The translations under genes and the position numbers were made by a program. The notes under the pieces are model-generated. The model was not told the DNA's origin. It saw only the letters and a program-made list of their open reading frames with translations, and did not search any database. A stretch of DNA of 64,000 bases from Liquidambar formosana (lineage: Eukaryota; Streptophyta; Magnoliopsida; Saxifragales; Altingiaceae). The stretch is from positions 36,484,790-36,548,789 of the forward strand of contig CM077826.1 of the NCBI GenBank assembly GCA_039720395.1, in the 5' to 3' direction. Positions 1-10,672 of this stretch are shown here, one piece after another (position 1 is the first letter of the stretch; each line of letters opens with the position of its first letter).

Positions 1-765
1 AGACTCTATAAAGTTTAATTGGGCTAAATTAATTTCTTATGTTAATTAAAATCAATCACATTGCATCCGCTTGATTGTGTGCTTTCATTTATTGCATTGT
101 GTGCGCAAACTCTTGCATGTTAGGATCGATGTCCCTCGATGTATCCTTGCCAATGATGGGCCTAGTTTCAACCTTGGTTTTCTTGATTCCAAGTGTTGGG
201 GGCGAAAGCTATCAACCTCTCTTGCCTAGTACCCTTGGGTATATTAAATGAGTTAATCACGTATTGCTGGACCCACGCGGCATTCCTGATGCCACATGTG
301 GTTAGGTATAAAGATTGCTCAAGCAAGTGAAGGACCCTAGCCTACCCTCTCTTAGTTCATGTAGTAGGCCTTGTAAGACACTATGGTCTCACCTTTATAC
401 AACCACAATTGTTTGTAATGATGCTATGCTATGTTTGTGGTGTGAGGCTTTATATCTTATGCCCTTAACATAGACCTTTAAACCCTAACTTTTGTTAAGG
501 ACATGGGTTAGGAGGAATAAGTTAAGGAAGTGGGATGTAAAGCTATGTTTGTGATGTGCTAATCCATGGGAATTAATTAAACCTAATTGAAGGACTCTAT
601 ACCCTATTCTTTTAAACATACCCTTAATCCATGACCCTTGTAAAGGTAATTGGATAAAAGGAATGAATTAATTGAATATGGTGTAGAGACCGAGTTCATT
701 AAGGAAAATATGGAGGTTTAGGACAAGTCCTTAGGCTAAGGGTTAAAACTTTTCTATCCATAGAC
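1..765 (-). mobile_element. E1: 3' LTR or 3' untranslated end of a Tat-lineage element
   Basis: No coding region is visible. The stretch near positions 10-45 has a TTTAATTGGGCTAAAT motif that also occurs about 240 bp inside the LTRs of E2 (near 26340) and E3 (near 59480), so this is probably the diverged LTR of E1, cut by the window edge. A TATA-like TATAAA lies near 307. Loose internal repeats occur at 420-560. I could not find the LTR/internal boundary. Assignment to E1 rests on position (upstream of the PMD gene, as in E2) and the short shared motif. Confidence 0.45.
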
Positions 766-831
766 GTGCTGGCTTGGATCCGCAATCCGCAAGGGCGTTT
801 AGTGAGTGTTGAATCTACCCATCAGACAGAC

Positions 832-2507
832 ATGGCCGACAAAAGAACTAGTGAGGGACACTTTGACCTTGAGGCTTGCTTGAAAGCCATTATGACCAAG
901 CTTAACCATACCACCGAGACCTCTGATACAGCATTGAAAATGGCTCAAGAGAACCAACAGAAGATGGCGGCTCGTGCTGAGGTAGAGGCTCGAGGGAGAG
1001 AGCCTGAGGTTGAGGCTGAGGGCGCTGTGCCCGAGACAGAGGCTGCTAAGATAGGCCTTGATGAGGAGGACCTGGCTGGGATCATAGAGGGCTAGGATGC
1101 GCCCGGGGTAGGCGTTGTAGGTGATGGTTGCCTACTATCGCTGGTAGGGCTGCTCATAGGGAGCCCACTACAGAGGAGAGAGCTCAGGTGGCTGGCTGAC
1201 ACCGAGCTGCTGAGGGGTTTGTCGGACCATCCCTCGATGTATGCCTGCATTGGGACAGTGAGTGACTTTGTTTGCTTTTTTGTTTTCTTTTCTTCCATTC
1301 ATTCTTGTTTGCTTTACTATTCATTTCTTTTCAAGTGTCTTGACAAGCTTCTTTTTCTTGTTTTCTTTTGAATCTTAATAGAGTCCGATTGGGCGAAACC
1401 TCACTTTCAAGGGTGCTTGGCACACAGCGATCTTGTTGGCGAAGAAAGCCAACCTGACCTTGCAGGGCTGGTTGGCGGAGGCGGGCTTCGGAGCCTTCAT
1501 GAGTATAGATGCCTTTAGAGTGAGGCATTCATTTATCCAGGCTTCGGGTGAGAGGTGGTTTCCTGACACCAACTCTCTCCATTTGCCTCAGTTTGAGCTG
1601 ACACCAACCTCGCTGGACTAGATGTTGGTTACGGGGATTCGGTTTGGTGGGGCCCCCCTTTTGAGGCGGAAGGTAGAGCTGGTGGAAGTGGCTCTATTAT
1701 TGGAGATTGATCCTATGGGTACATCGAAGTCCCGTATCAGGCTGAGCGACCTGTGGACTGGCAAAGACGAGTGCGAGGACTTTGCTACAGATTTCAACGT
1801 CCGGAACGAGCTCATGTTCCGTTGCTTGCTTGTTTACTTCGTCGCCATCTGCTTCTTTCCTGACAGCATATCTACTATCACTTGTGACTTCGCGATGCTG
1901 ACTGAGCACCATGAGAAGCTGGGGACTTTTGATTGGGGGTCTGCCACCTTCATTGCCTTCCTAGAGGGTATGCAGAGGAAGTCCGTAGGCGCTATTGGTT
2001 CATTCTTGGGTTTTTACCCATTTCTTTAGGTATTTTTCTGTTCTTTTGAATCTATTTCCCTTTCAATTCTATTCATACTTGTATCATTTCTTGTCTCGTT
2101 AGTAGTTCTGATGCGTGCTCTGCTTTTGTAACAGATGTGGGCTTTTAAGCACATTCCTCCCTTCCGTCCCCCGACGGCCATTGCTGACGCCTTTCCCCAC
2201 GGGCGGTGGTGGGATCCTGATGCCTAGGACATCTAGGTAGCCTTCACCGATTTCCTGACGGCCCACTTGCAGCTCGAGTGCGTTACGATTGACTCGGTGA
2301 GTTATGGTTGTTGATTTCTGAGATAGTTGAACTGTATGCATTGCCATTAGTTGTTAACTTCTCTGTTTTTGTTTCTCAGATCACTTTCCAGCCCTACTTC
2401 GACAGTGAGCACGTTGGGCGTGATGAGGTAGTGAATGCAAGGGGTCAGTCGTCGCATCGTATCTCCCTCCAGGGCTGGGATTCCTTAGAGATTTACATAG
2501 GTGAGCG
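832..2507 (+). pseudogene. E1 antisense plant mobile domain (PMD) gene, exons 1-4 (5' part)
   Basis: Four exons with good splice signals read in phase: 832-1257, 1382-2029, 2135-2296 and 2380-2507. The start is ATG 832 (MADKRT); an upstream in-frame start at 766 is possible. Exon 1 is helical and acidic. Exon 2 has the PMD hallmark: a GFGAF block, then GERWFPDTNSLHLP and a TPTSLD segment, which matches the family pattern of a W-[RP]-x-[ED]-T-x-x-F-H-[LF] strand followed by a threonine-rich turn. Exons 2-4 align in order with the E2 PMD gene, including intron positions. In-frame TAG codons at 1093, 1619, 2027, 2225 and 2234 break it. Exon 4 is cut by solo LTR O and continues at 24404. PMD proteins are plant proteins found both in hosts and in transposons; their biochemical role is not firmly known. 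It lies antisense to its carrier element, so its introns would not be spliced from the genomic RNA. Confidence 0.75.
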
Positions 2508-3204
2508 TGTTAGGATTATGCCCTAGAGCCAATCATGGAGATGATTGTTTAGGGATTAAGAACAATCAATTGATTTCATTTATATATGTCACATTTATTA
2601 TTGATTTAATAAAAGGATTTATTCTATTATGTTTATATGCATCATTTATATTTACATAATATGTCCATGGAGTTAGAGTTGAGAATATGAAATTACAAAA
2701 GGTTGTAATTTTGAGACTGTAAATATATCTCTGTACTAAACTCCTAAATCGTTCCTAGTTGAAGGTTCACTATGATGGACAGTAATGAACCATAGGACTA
2801 GCACTTGTTAGGTTGACTCTATAGGAGGATAGCTAGTCTCAAGCTATTTGTGTGGAGACACTACAACCAACAAGTGGGTGCCTATTATAAGAATAAGTAC
2901 ACTGAATGGAGTTTTAACCTGCCTGTCAATCAGTTTCTCATTGTTATAGTGGTACAAGTAATCCTTAGACCTGAGACACCATGGTTGTCTTATACATGTA
3001 GCTTTAGAAGTTTGATAACACTAAGTGCAGATCCTATTCAGGAGTCTGTAAGGGTGTTCATTGGCCCTACTGCTATGTATGTGAAGGCATGTGAGTGATC
3101 AACAAGAAATCCATCACTCTCAGGAAAAAGAGAGTGAATGTCTCATACAGCATTCATTGAATATAACTCATTAAATTCATGGGCCCATAGTAGAATGAAT
3201 ATGG
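2508..3204 (+). mobile_element. Solo Copia LTR 'O', left part
   Basis: It starts TGTTAGGATTATGCCC like all A-family LTRs, right after exon sequence ending GAGCG (2503-2507). It lacks about 27 bp present in the other copies near 2905, between two CTGAATG repeats, so it has had its own small deletion. It is interrupted after TATGG (3200-3204) by element A and resumes at 23426. Because E1 exon sequence flanks both outer ends and no internal region is associated, O is a solo LTR. Confidence 0.85.
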
Positions 3205-4895
3205 TGTTAGGATTATGCCCTAGAGCCAATCATGGAGATGATTGTTTAGGGATTAGGAACAATCAATTGATTTCATTTATATATGTCACATTTATTATTG
3301 ATTTAATAAAAGGGCTATTCTATTATGTTTCTATGCATCATTTATATTTACATAATATGTCCATGGAGTTAGAGTTGAGAATATGAAATTACAAAGGGTT
3401 GTAATTTTGAGACTGTGAATATATCTCTGTACTAAACTCCTAAATCATTCCTAGTTGAAGGTTCACTATGATGGACAGTAATAAACCATAGGACTAGCAC
3501 TTGTTAGGTTGACTCTATAGGAGGATAGCTAGTCTCAAGCTATTTGTGTGGAGACACTACAACCAACAAGTGGGTGCCTATTATAAGAATAGGTACACTG
3601 AATGTGACCAAAGATATGAGATAAACTGAATGGAGTTTTAACCTGCCTGTCAATCAGTTTCTCATTGTTATAGTGGTACAAGTAATCCTTAGACCTGAGA
3701 CACCATGGTTGTCTTATACATGTAGCTTTAGAAGTTTGATAACACTAAGTGCAGATCCTATTCAGGGGTCTATAAGGGTGTTCATTGGCCCTACTGCTAT
3801 GTGTATGAAGGCATGTGAGTGATCAACAAAGAATCCATCACTCTCAGGAAAAAGAGAGTGAATGTCTCATACAGCATTCATTGAATATAACTCATTAAAT
3901 CCATGGGCCCATGGTAGAATGAATATGGAAAGGAGTTTCCATAAGTTCATCATTGAGTTGATATTAATGAATGAGTATAAAGTAATTGAACAAGGGACTT
4001 GACAGACTTCCATGTCCTATTAGTTCAATTGGAGACATTGTGTTGATGGAAGGATGGAATTGTAACCTGTAAACTATAACAGAAGGGTTCTTTGTAAATG
4101 ACTATTCACCTCATTAAGGACCACACCATGAGCCATATGCTAGGTGTTACTCATGGTTAGTAGAAGCCCTAATTGATATAAATGAGTTATAATCAATTAG
4201 GGAATTGAAAGGAGTTTCAATTAGACCCTTAATGGAAAGTGTTCCATTGTGCACAACTTGTGCTGTTCCTACTACTTAATGATGTGAACCCAATGGGTCA
4301 CACACTGATCATGCTAAGAGAGCTTGATTGTCTATGAGAGAAAGGGTATAAGTGATTAAAGAAAAGTTCTTTAAGGGGCTAATTTGTATTTGATGCAAAC
4401 TAGTGGGCTAATTGTGTAATTAAGAGTAATTACACAAATTAGATTAGGGTTTGGAATCCCCCCTTGGCCGGCCCTATTAGTGGGCTATATAATGCCCACT
4501 ATAAGGTGATGACATCATCACAATCACTCCTCCCCAAGGGCTGGCTGAAAATTACAGCTCTCCCTCTCTCTCTCTCTTTCTTCTCCACCTCTAGCAACAA
4601 CAAGGAAGAAGAAGGAAAGGACTTCAAGTTCAAGCTAGGTGTGGATACCGTTGGAGGCAGCACACTTGGGCTGCTCATTCACCGCTGTCCGGAGAGAAAG
4701 CTTGGAGCAAAAAGGAGAAGACAAAGCTTGGAGCATAAAGGAGAAGACATTAATCAACTGTAAGTAATCCCAACTCTCTTGGGAGTTAGGGTTTATGTTT
4801 TTGTATTATGCATAATCGGATTCATGGGTTTGGGAATCGTAGGAAAATTTTAATTCCGCCCTTTGTAGTTTTCCCCCCTAGTTAGATTCCCAACA
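3205..4895 (+). repeat. 5' LTR of element A
   Basis: 1691 bp, TGTTAGG...CCCAACA. A GGGCTATATAATG box near 4481-4493 is the likely core promoter. A CT-rich tract (4560-4590) follows. A short reading frame at 4464-4763 (99 codons) lies downstream of the promoter and ends within a GTAAGT splice-donor-like site at about 4760. The same frame occurs in the other A-type LTRs (extended to 129 codons at 22022-22411 because the donor is mutated there). I treat it as an upstream ORF, not as a proven gene. Confidence 0.92.
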
Positions 4896-4896
4896 G

Positions 4897-4909
4897 TGGT
4901 ATCAGAGCC
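4897..4909 (+). promoter_or_regulatory. Primer-binding site of element A (initiator Met tRNA)
   Basis: TGGTATCAGAGCC starts one base after the LTR end (4895). It is the usual Copia PBS, complementary to the 3' end of plant initiator-methionine tRNA, and primes minus-strand synthesis. The same 13 bases follow the 5' LTRs of B, B2 and D. Confidence 0.95.
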
Positions 4910-6372
4910 ATGGTTATGCCTAATACAAACTGCATATGGGCTGTAATTCATGGTAAATTGATTGGTTAATAAATCTGGAATTTATGTTCATGCATTAGAA
5001 TGGTTTCCCTCTCATGGCCAAACCTAGGGTTTATGAACCCTAGGTTAATTCTCCTTCTACTCCTTTTCTAAAATAGTTTTAGGGCTGCTGGTTATTCAAA
5101 AGTTGAATGGGGATTGAGTTTGGAGAAGATGATGAACAGTTTTTATGATAGTCATGAAAAATCGTCATCTTGTTTTGCATGCCGAAATCAGAGTTCTTCT
5201 CCAAAATTTTTGAACCATATATGGTTAGAAAGCTCTTCGAATCAGCTTTACAACCCAACAAACGGTTCATCAATCCAAGTTTTGTAGTGAAAGTTATGAA
5301 TTTTTTACTACAGGCTGTCAGGGAAGACAGTTTTGCTCGGGAATGATGTAACAGCCACAATTATGAGTTTTTGATGGAGATCAAAAGCATGGCAATGGTT
5401 GCCACCACTTGGGTTATGTTCTAGACATGGTAGGAAAGGGTTCCCAAGCATTTGGATGTATCATAATTGGATTATGAGTCTAGAACAGAAGGAAGAAGGA
5501 GAAGACCACCATGTTTGAATTTGGGTTTTAGATCCCTAGGGTTCTTGCTACTGATATGATCAGATACTTCTGTAAAATTGATGAATAATCATTATAGGAT
5601 GATGATATATGATGTATAGATCATATTCTTTAATAATCAAAGGAGTCTTGATGCATAAAGAATCAAAAAGTTTGATTTCTTGGAAGAACACAGCAGGCTG
5701 TTTTTCTGCAGAAAGTCATCAATGGAGTTTTGTTCATATCTTGAGCTAGGGAACTCCAAATTGCATGAAACCAATTTTATTAGTTTCCTAAGACATGTAG
5801 GATACTAGGAAAAATAATTTGGTAGCCTGAATTAATCATCTTGCTGGGTTTTAAATCAATTTGTGATCATGGATAGTATGCTGTCAAATTCTGGACAGCC
5901 TACTGTTCTTGAATTGTTTAGAACAATTGGGGATGATTTGATCATCCAAACCACTTCAATTAGCTTAGTAATTCATGTAGGGACATGATACAAAAGCTGG
6001 TTTTGTTGGTGGAGTCGAATTGATTAAGTTTTAGAAACTTTTGTGACCTTGGAGGTCCTCCAATGGTGGTGCCAGCACTGGGTTCAGGAAACCCTAATGT
6101 TCTTTGAAGAAGACAGCCCTCTTGGCCACTCCACACGTGTCCATGGGCTTGGCCCACACCCTGGCTTGAGTTCCCCTTTGCTGGCCATGGCCTCCCATGG
6201 CCTGGCCAAGCCATGGCATCCTTGCCTAGCCATGGCAGCCCACTATAGATGGCGGCAGCCTTAGGGTTTCTTAGGAAACCCTAATTTCTATTAATGATGA
6301 AACCCTAAATCTATTGATGGCATTAATTAAAACCCTAATTGAGCAATTAATTACCATAATTAAAGTGTTTAA

Positions 6373-6766
6373 TGATTGGTCATTAATTGACCAATCATGG
6401 TTATTAATTATTAGGGTATAATTAATTGCATTTATGATGTCTAGGGTTTAGGGTTTAGGAAACCCTAATTCATATTAATTAAACCCTAATTCTATTAATG
6501 CATTAATTAATAACTAAACCTAGTAATTAATGTGTCTAACCTAGGGTTAAATGATTGGTCATTAATGACCAATCATGATCATTAATGGTTTAGTAATTAA
6601 TCATTGGCATTTAATAGGTTTAAGGTTTAGGGTTTTAGAAACCCTAATTAGTGCATATTAATTAGGTGTAATTAATATCCTAGGTGGCATTAATTAAACC
6701 CTAATCCTAATCATTAATACCGTATAAACCTAGGGTTTAAATGATTGGTCATTAATTGACCAATCA
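6373..6766. repeat. Three CCAAT-containing palindromes in the leader of A
   Basis: Copies are at 6373-6397, 6552-6575 and 6742-6766. Each has arms TGATTGGTCA and TGACCAATCA around a TTAA or TTAAT centre; the middle copy is a perfect 24-bp palindrome. The arms hold CCAAT/ATTGG boxes. Equivalents occur in B (12165-12189), B2 (near 35713) and D (near 53898). Confidence 0.9.
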
Positions 6767-8071
6767 TAAGGCATTTAATGCATTAGGGTTACACTTAGGG
6801 TTTAGAGTTAATGCATTTAGGGTTTAGGGTTTTACGACACCCTAATGCACTAATTAATTAATAAAATGATTTTATTTAATTCCGAAATTGATTATTTAAT
6901 TAATGGTGATTAATTTTATAATGTTTTAAATGGTTTAAAACACAATTTAGGATTAAAATAAAATCTGGAATTTTTAATTAAATGAAATTGTTTTGTTTAA
7001 TTAAAGAGACCCTAATATTTGATATTAGAGTTTAATTAGGGGACTTTAAATGTTTCAATTGATTTGATTAATTGAAATTAAATGTCTTAAATGTTAAAAC
7101 TTAATTAATTCTGGAAATTATGCATATCCTAATCAGATTAGGACACATTAATGAGATTAATGAAAACCAATCAATAGAGTTACCATGAATGCCCATATGT
7201 TTATTGCTTACAGTTATTTCCTTTATTATGCAATGTGATTGTATGGTTATGGATGGATGATGATTATGGACTATACCCCTTAAACCAATTGTGATTGGCC
7301 GTCTTATGAATGGGTTGTATTAATTTTTCAAGAGTTGTTAATTTTTGGTGATGTATTATTTATTTGGGGCTTGCATGCCACCTTCTTCTCTCTCTCTATC
7401 ATTCTCTTATGTACCCCACATTCCCCTTATGTATCCCTTTTTTTAAAATTATGTAAATGTTATGTAATCGAGAGCGCACTAAGGAGCATGGTGGACCTAA
7501 AGGAGCATGGTGGAGCCCAACAAGCCTATGGTGGAGACCATGAAGCCAATGGAGGAGATTGAAGGACTTGAAAGTTTGGAGAAGACTTTCAAGAGAGCAT
7601 GCTATGTTTCAAATGAATGTTTTACGATCACCTACACCCACCTTAGACCAAGGATTCAATTCATTGGCTTGGATTGAATCCTCTTAAAGTCCATAATCAT
7701 CATAGTGGGAGCTTTTAATGAGATTAATAGAGATAGCTCCAAATCCAAAGATCGTTATATGTCACCTTATAGGGACTAATATCGATAAGTGGATTACATA
7801 TATATAATGTTGTTATATATTTCTTATTTAAATGCATGAGATGTATGTTAGATTAGTTATTTTGATGAGACCCTTAAAACCCCTCTATTTTAATATTAAG
7901 TTGGAAATGGAGAATACGTTAGGGAATGGATTCTTCATTGCCTTCCATCATTATAGGATCATCTAACGTCCCTTAATGTGGGTACCTGGCTGCAGACATG
8001 TAGGAGCTATCTATATTAAAGACATTACTTGAAACTATCACATATGTAGATATCATGGGGTGCCTAAGCTG

Positions 8072-8290
8072 GTATATACCAAGAAACTAACATGTGAGGT
8101 ATATATTTGGTGAAACATACCTGTGTGAATGATGGGCTTAACTTAACTAGGGAAGTATTCCAAGAAACTAACATGTGAGGAATATGTACCCTAGAGGCAA
8201 AATGATTGGAACTTGCTTATGAAGCAATAGACAAAGAGTTGTCTTCTTACTGTGGGTTAGAAGTCAAGAAACTAACATGTGAGGCTTCTA
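8072..8290 (+). promoter_or_regulatory. Three stem-loops with identical loop and differing stems
   Basis: The 17-nt loop AAGAAACTAACATGTGA occurs at 8081-8097, 8162-8178 and 8266-8282. Stems differ but pair each time: GTATATACC with GGTATATAT, GTATTCC with GGAATAT, and TAGAAGTC with GGCTTCTA. Each loop ends in ATGTGA, a start codon directly followed by a stop. Element B has the third stem as TAGAAGCC with GGCTTCTA, a fully paired version. They lie 170-390 nt before the gag ATG. Function unknown. Confidence 0.85.
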
Positions 8291-8461
8291 GGTCATAGTG
8301 GGACCCCAATCCCCATTAGGAATAAGATTCCCGAATTCCATTAGAGGGTGTATGGAATTTGATAAAATAGTGGGAGGTACCATATGATTAAAGACCCGAT
8401 CATTATGGATTAAAAATGAAATCTAATTCTCTATTTTAATTTTTATATGTAGTTCATTAGA

Positions 8462-8999
8462 ATGGCTCACCTCAACCCGTTATCCAAATTATTGGACACC
8501 AACCGTTTGACTGGACCAACTTGTCTTGATTGGCTTAGGAATCTAAAAATTGTTTTGGATTCCAAGAATCTTACCTATGCACTTCATAATCCACTTCCCA
8601 TTGCTCCTGCTGAGGCTACAACTCAGCAAGAGAAAGACGCTTACCAGAAGCGCATGGACGACGGTCTCATGGCAAGGTGCTATATGATGGTATTTATGAG
8701 TCTCGAGCTTAAGAAGCAACACGAGTCCATGGGAAGTGCTTACGAGATTTTTATCAACATACAAGAGTTGTATGGGAAAGAATTCTTGCTTGAATTTAAT
8801 GAAGTTGCTACTTCCAAGTCTAAGCTCAAGCCTAAGGGCAAGGGTATAGGCAAGGGTAAGAGTACCTAGAGGAAGAAGAAAGGTAACAACAAAGCCAAAG
8901 GAACCTGTTTTCACTGCAGCAAGGATGGGCACTGGAAACGTAACTGCCGGGAGTATCTGGATACTCTAAAGAACCAACCTTTGGAAGGTATGGATCATG
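8462..8999 (+). pseudogene. Element A gag, 5' part (deleted and cut by B)
   Basis: Starts MAHLNPLSKLL, then a Copia-type Gag domain (LDWLRNLKIVL; QQEKDAYQKRMDD; ARCYMM). After residue about 107 (ELYGKE) it jumps to a lysine-rich KPKGKG segment, so about 100 residues present in the gag of element C are missing. TAG at 8867 stops it before the zinc knuckle CFHCSKDGHWKRNC (near 8909-8950), whose Cys and His residues are intact. Element B is inserted at 8999, and the last codons (DHALN) continue at 18682. Gag would form the particle and bind the RNA; this copy looks defective. Confidence 0.85.
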
Positions 9000-10658
9000 T
9001 GTTAGGATTATGCCCTAGAGCCAATCATGGAGATGATTGTTTAGGGATTAGGAACAATCATTTGATTTCATTTATGTATGTCACATTTATTATTGATTTA
9101 ATAAAAGGGCTTATTCTATTATGTTTATATGCATCATTTATATTTACATAATATGTCCATGGAGTTAGAGTTGAGAATATGGAATTACAAAGAGTTGTAA
9201 TTTTGAGACTATAGATATATCTCTGTACTAAACTCCTAAAGCATTCCTAGTTGAAGGTTCACTATGATGGACAGTAATGAACCATAGGACTAGCACTTGT
9301 TAGGTTGACTCTATAGGAGGATAGCTAGTCTCAAGCTATTTGTGTGGAGACACTACAACCAACAAGTGGGTGCCTATTACGAGAATAGGTACACTGAATG
9401 TGACCAAAGATATGAGATAAACTGAATGGAGTTTTATCCTGCCTGTCAATCAGTTTCTCATTGTTATAGTGGTACAAGTAATCCTTAGACCTGAGACACC
9501 ATAGTTGCCTTATGCATGTAGCTTTAGAAGTTTGATAACACTAAGTGCAGATCCTATTCAGGGGTCTGCAAAGGTGTTCATTGGCCCTACTGCTATGTGT
9601 ATGAAGGCATGTGAGTGATCAACAAGGGATCCATCACTCTCAGGAAAAAGAGAGAGAATGTCTCATATAGCATTCATAATATAACTCATTAAATCCATGG
9701 CCATGGTAGGATGAATATGAAAAGAGTTTCATGAGTTCATTAATGAGTTGATATCTATGAATGAGTATAAAGTAATTGAACTAGGGACTTGACAGACTTC
9801 CATGTCCTATTAGTTCAATTGGAGACATTGTGTTGAAGGAATAATGCAATTGTAACCTATAAACTATAACAGAAGGGTTCTTTGTAAATGACTATTCACC
9901 TCATTAAGGACCACACCATGAGCCATATGCTAGGTGTTACTCATGGTTAGTAGAAGCCCTAATTGATATAAGTGAGTTATAATCAATTAGGGAATTGGAA
10001 GGAGTTCCAATTAGACCCTAAATGGAAAGAGTTCCGTTGTGCACACCTTGTGCTATTCCTACTACTTAATGATGTGAACCCAATGGGTCACACACTGATC
10101 ATGCAAGAAGGGCTTTAAAGTCTATGAGAGAAAGGGTTTTAGTGAATAAAGAATAGTTCTTTATGGGCCTATTTGTATTTGATACAAATAATAGGGGTTA
10201 ATGTGCAATTAAGAGTAATTACACATAACCCTATTAGGGTTTCTTCCCCATGGCCAGCCCCCTTTAGTGGGCTGCCTATATAAGTCACACTTATGTGTGA
10301 CATGGCATAAGAGGCTTGCACAATAAACCCTAGCCGTCCAGCCCCTTGGAGGCTCTCTTCTCTTTCTCTCTCTTCTCCACCTCTAGCAACAACAAAGAAG
10401 AAGAAAGAAAGGACTTGAAGCTCTAGCTAGGTGTGGATACCGTTGGAGGCAGCACACTTGGGCTGCTCATTCACCGCTGTCCGGAGTCGAAGCTTGGAGC
10501 AAAACGGAGAAGACAAAAATTCTGTAAGTGTTCTAACCCTCTTCGTAGTTAGGGTTTGATTTTGTGTTATGCATAGTTAGATTCATGGGATTGGGAATCG
10601 TAGGAAAAATTTTTATATTCCGCCTTTGTATTTTTCCCTCCTGTTCCATAACCCAACA
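9000..10658 (+). repeat. 5' LTR of element B
   Basis: 1659 bp, TGTTAGG...CCCAACA, with a CCTATATAAG promoter box near 10274. It is clearly related to the A-type LTR but with a different promoter-proximal segment (AAGTCACACTTATGTGTGAC palindrome). A GTAAGT donor-like site lies near 10524. Confidence 0.92.
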
Positions 10659-10659
10659 G

Positions 10660-10672
10660 TGGTATCAGAGCC
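10660..10672 (+). promoter_or_regulatory. Primer-binding site of element B
   Basis: TGGTATCAGAGCC directly after the 5' LTR, initiator Met tRNA type. Confidence 0.95.

Larger units (their letters stand above)
4910..8461 (+). other. Long untranslated leader of element A
   Basis: About 3.55 kb with no convincing plus-strand gene between the PBS and gag ATG 8462. The middle (6280-6860) is AT-rich, with many AACCCTAA/TTAGGGTTT telomere-like motifs and three palindromes. The part at 8050-8300 has three stem-loops. A pyrimidine-rich stretch ending TATATGTAG at 8452 is a good splice acceptor just before the gag start. A minus-strand reading frame at 5079-5360 is kept in A, B, B2 and D, but I do not count it as a gene. 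Confidence 0.8.

Noticed and set aside
4464..4763. 99-129 codon frames in the LTRs (also 22022-22411 and 23036-23383) as genes
   Set aside because: They overlap promoter, CT tract and R-region sequence, match no family I know, and their ends change with single LTR variants. Treated as upstream ORFs.
5960..6214. Minus-strand frame rich in Gly, Trp and Pro (also 53484, 11827, 35374)
   Set aside because: Arises from GGCCATGG-rich leader sequence; compositional rather than coding, and truncated differently in each copy.
6280..6860. Interstitial telomere from TTTAGGG/CCCTAAA motifs
   Set aside because: Only one to three units in a row, mixed orientation, and the same motifs occur in every leader copy (12100-12450, 35640-36000, 53790-54360).
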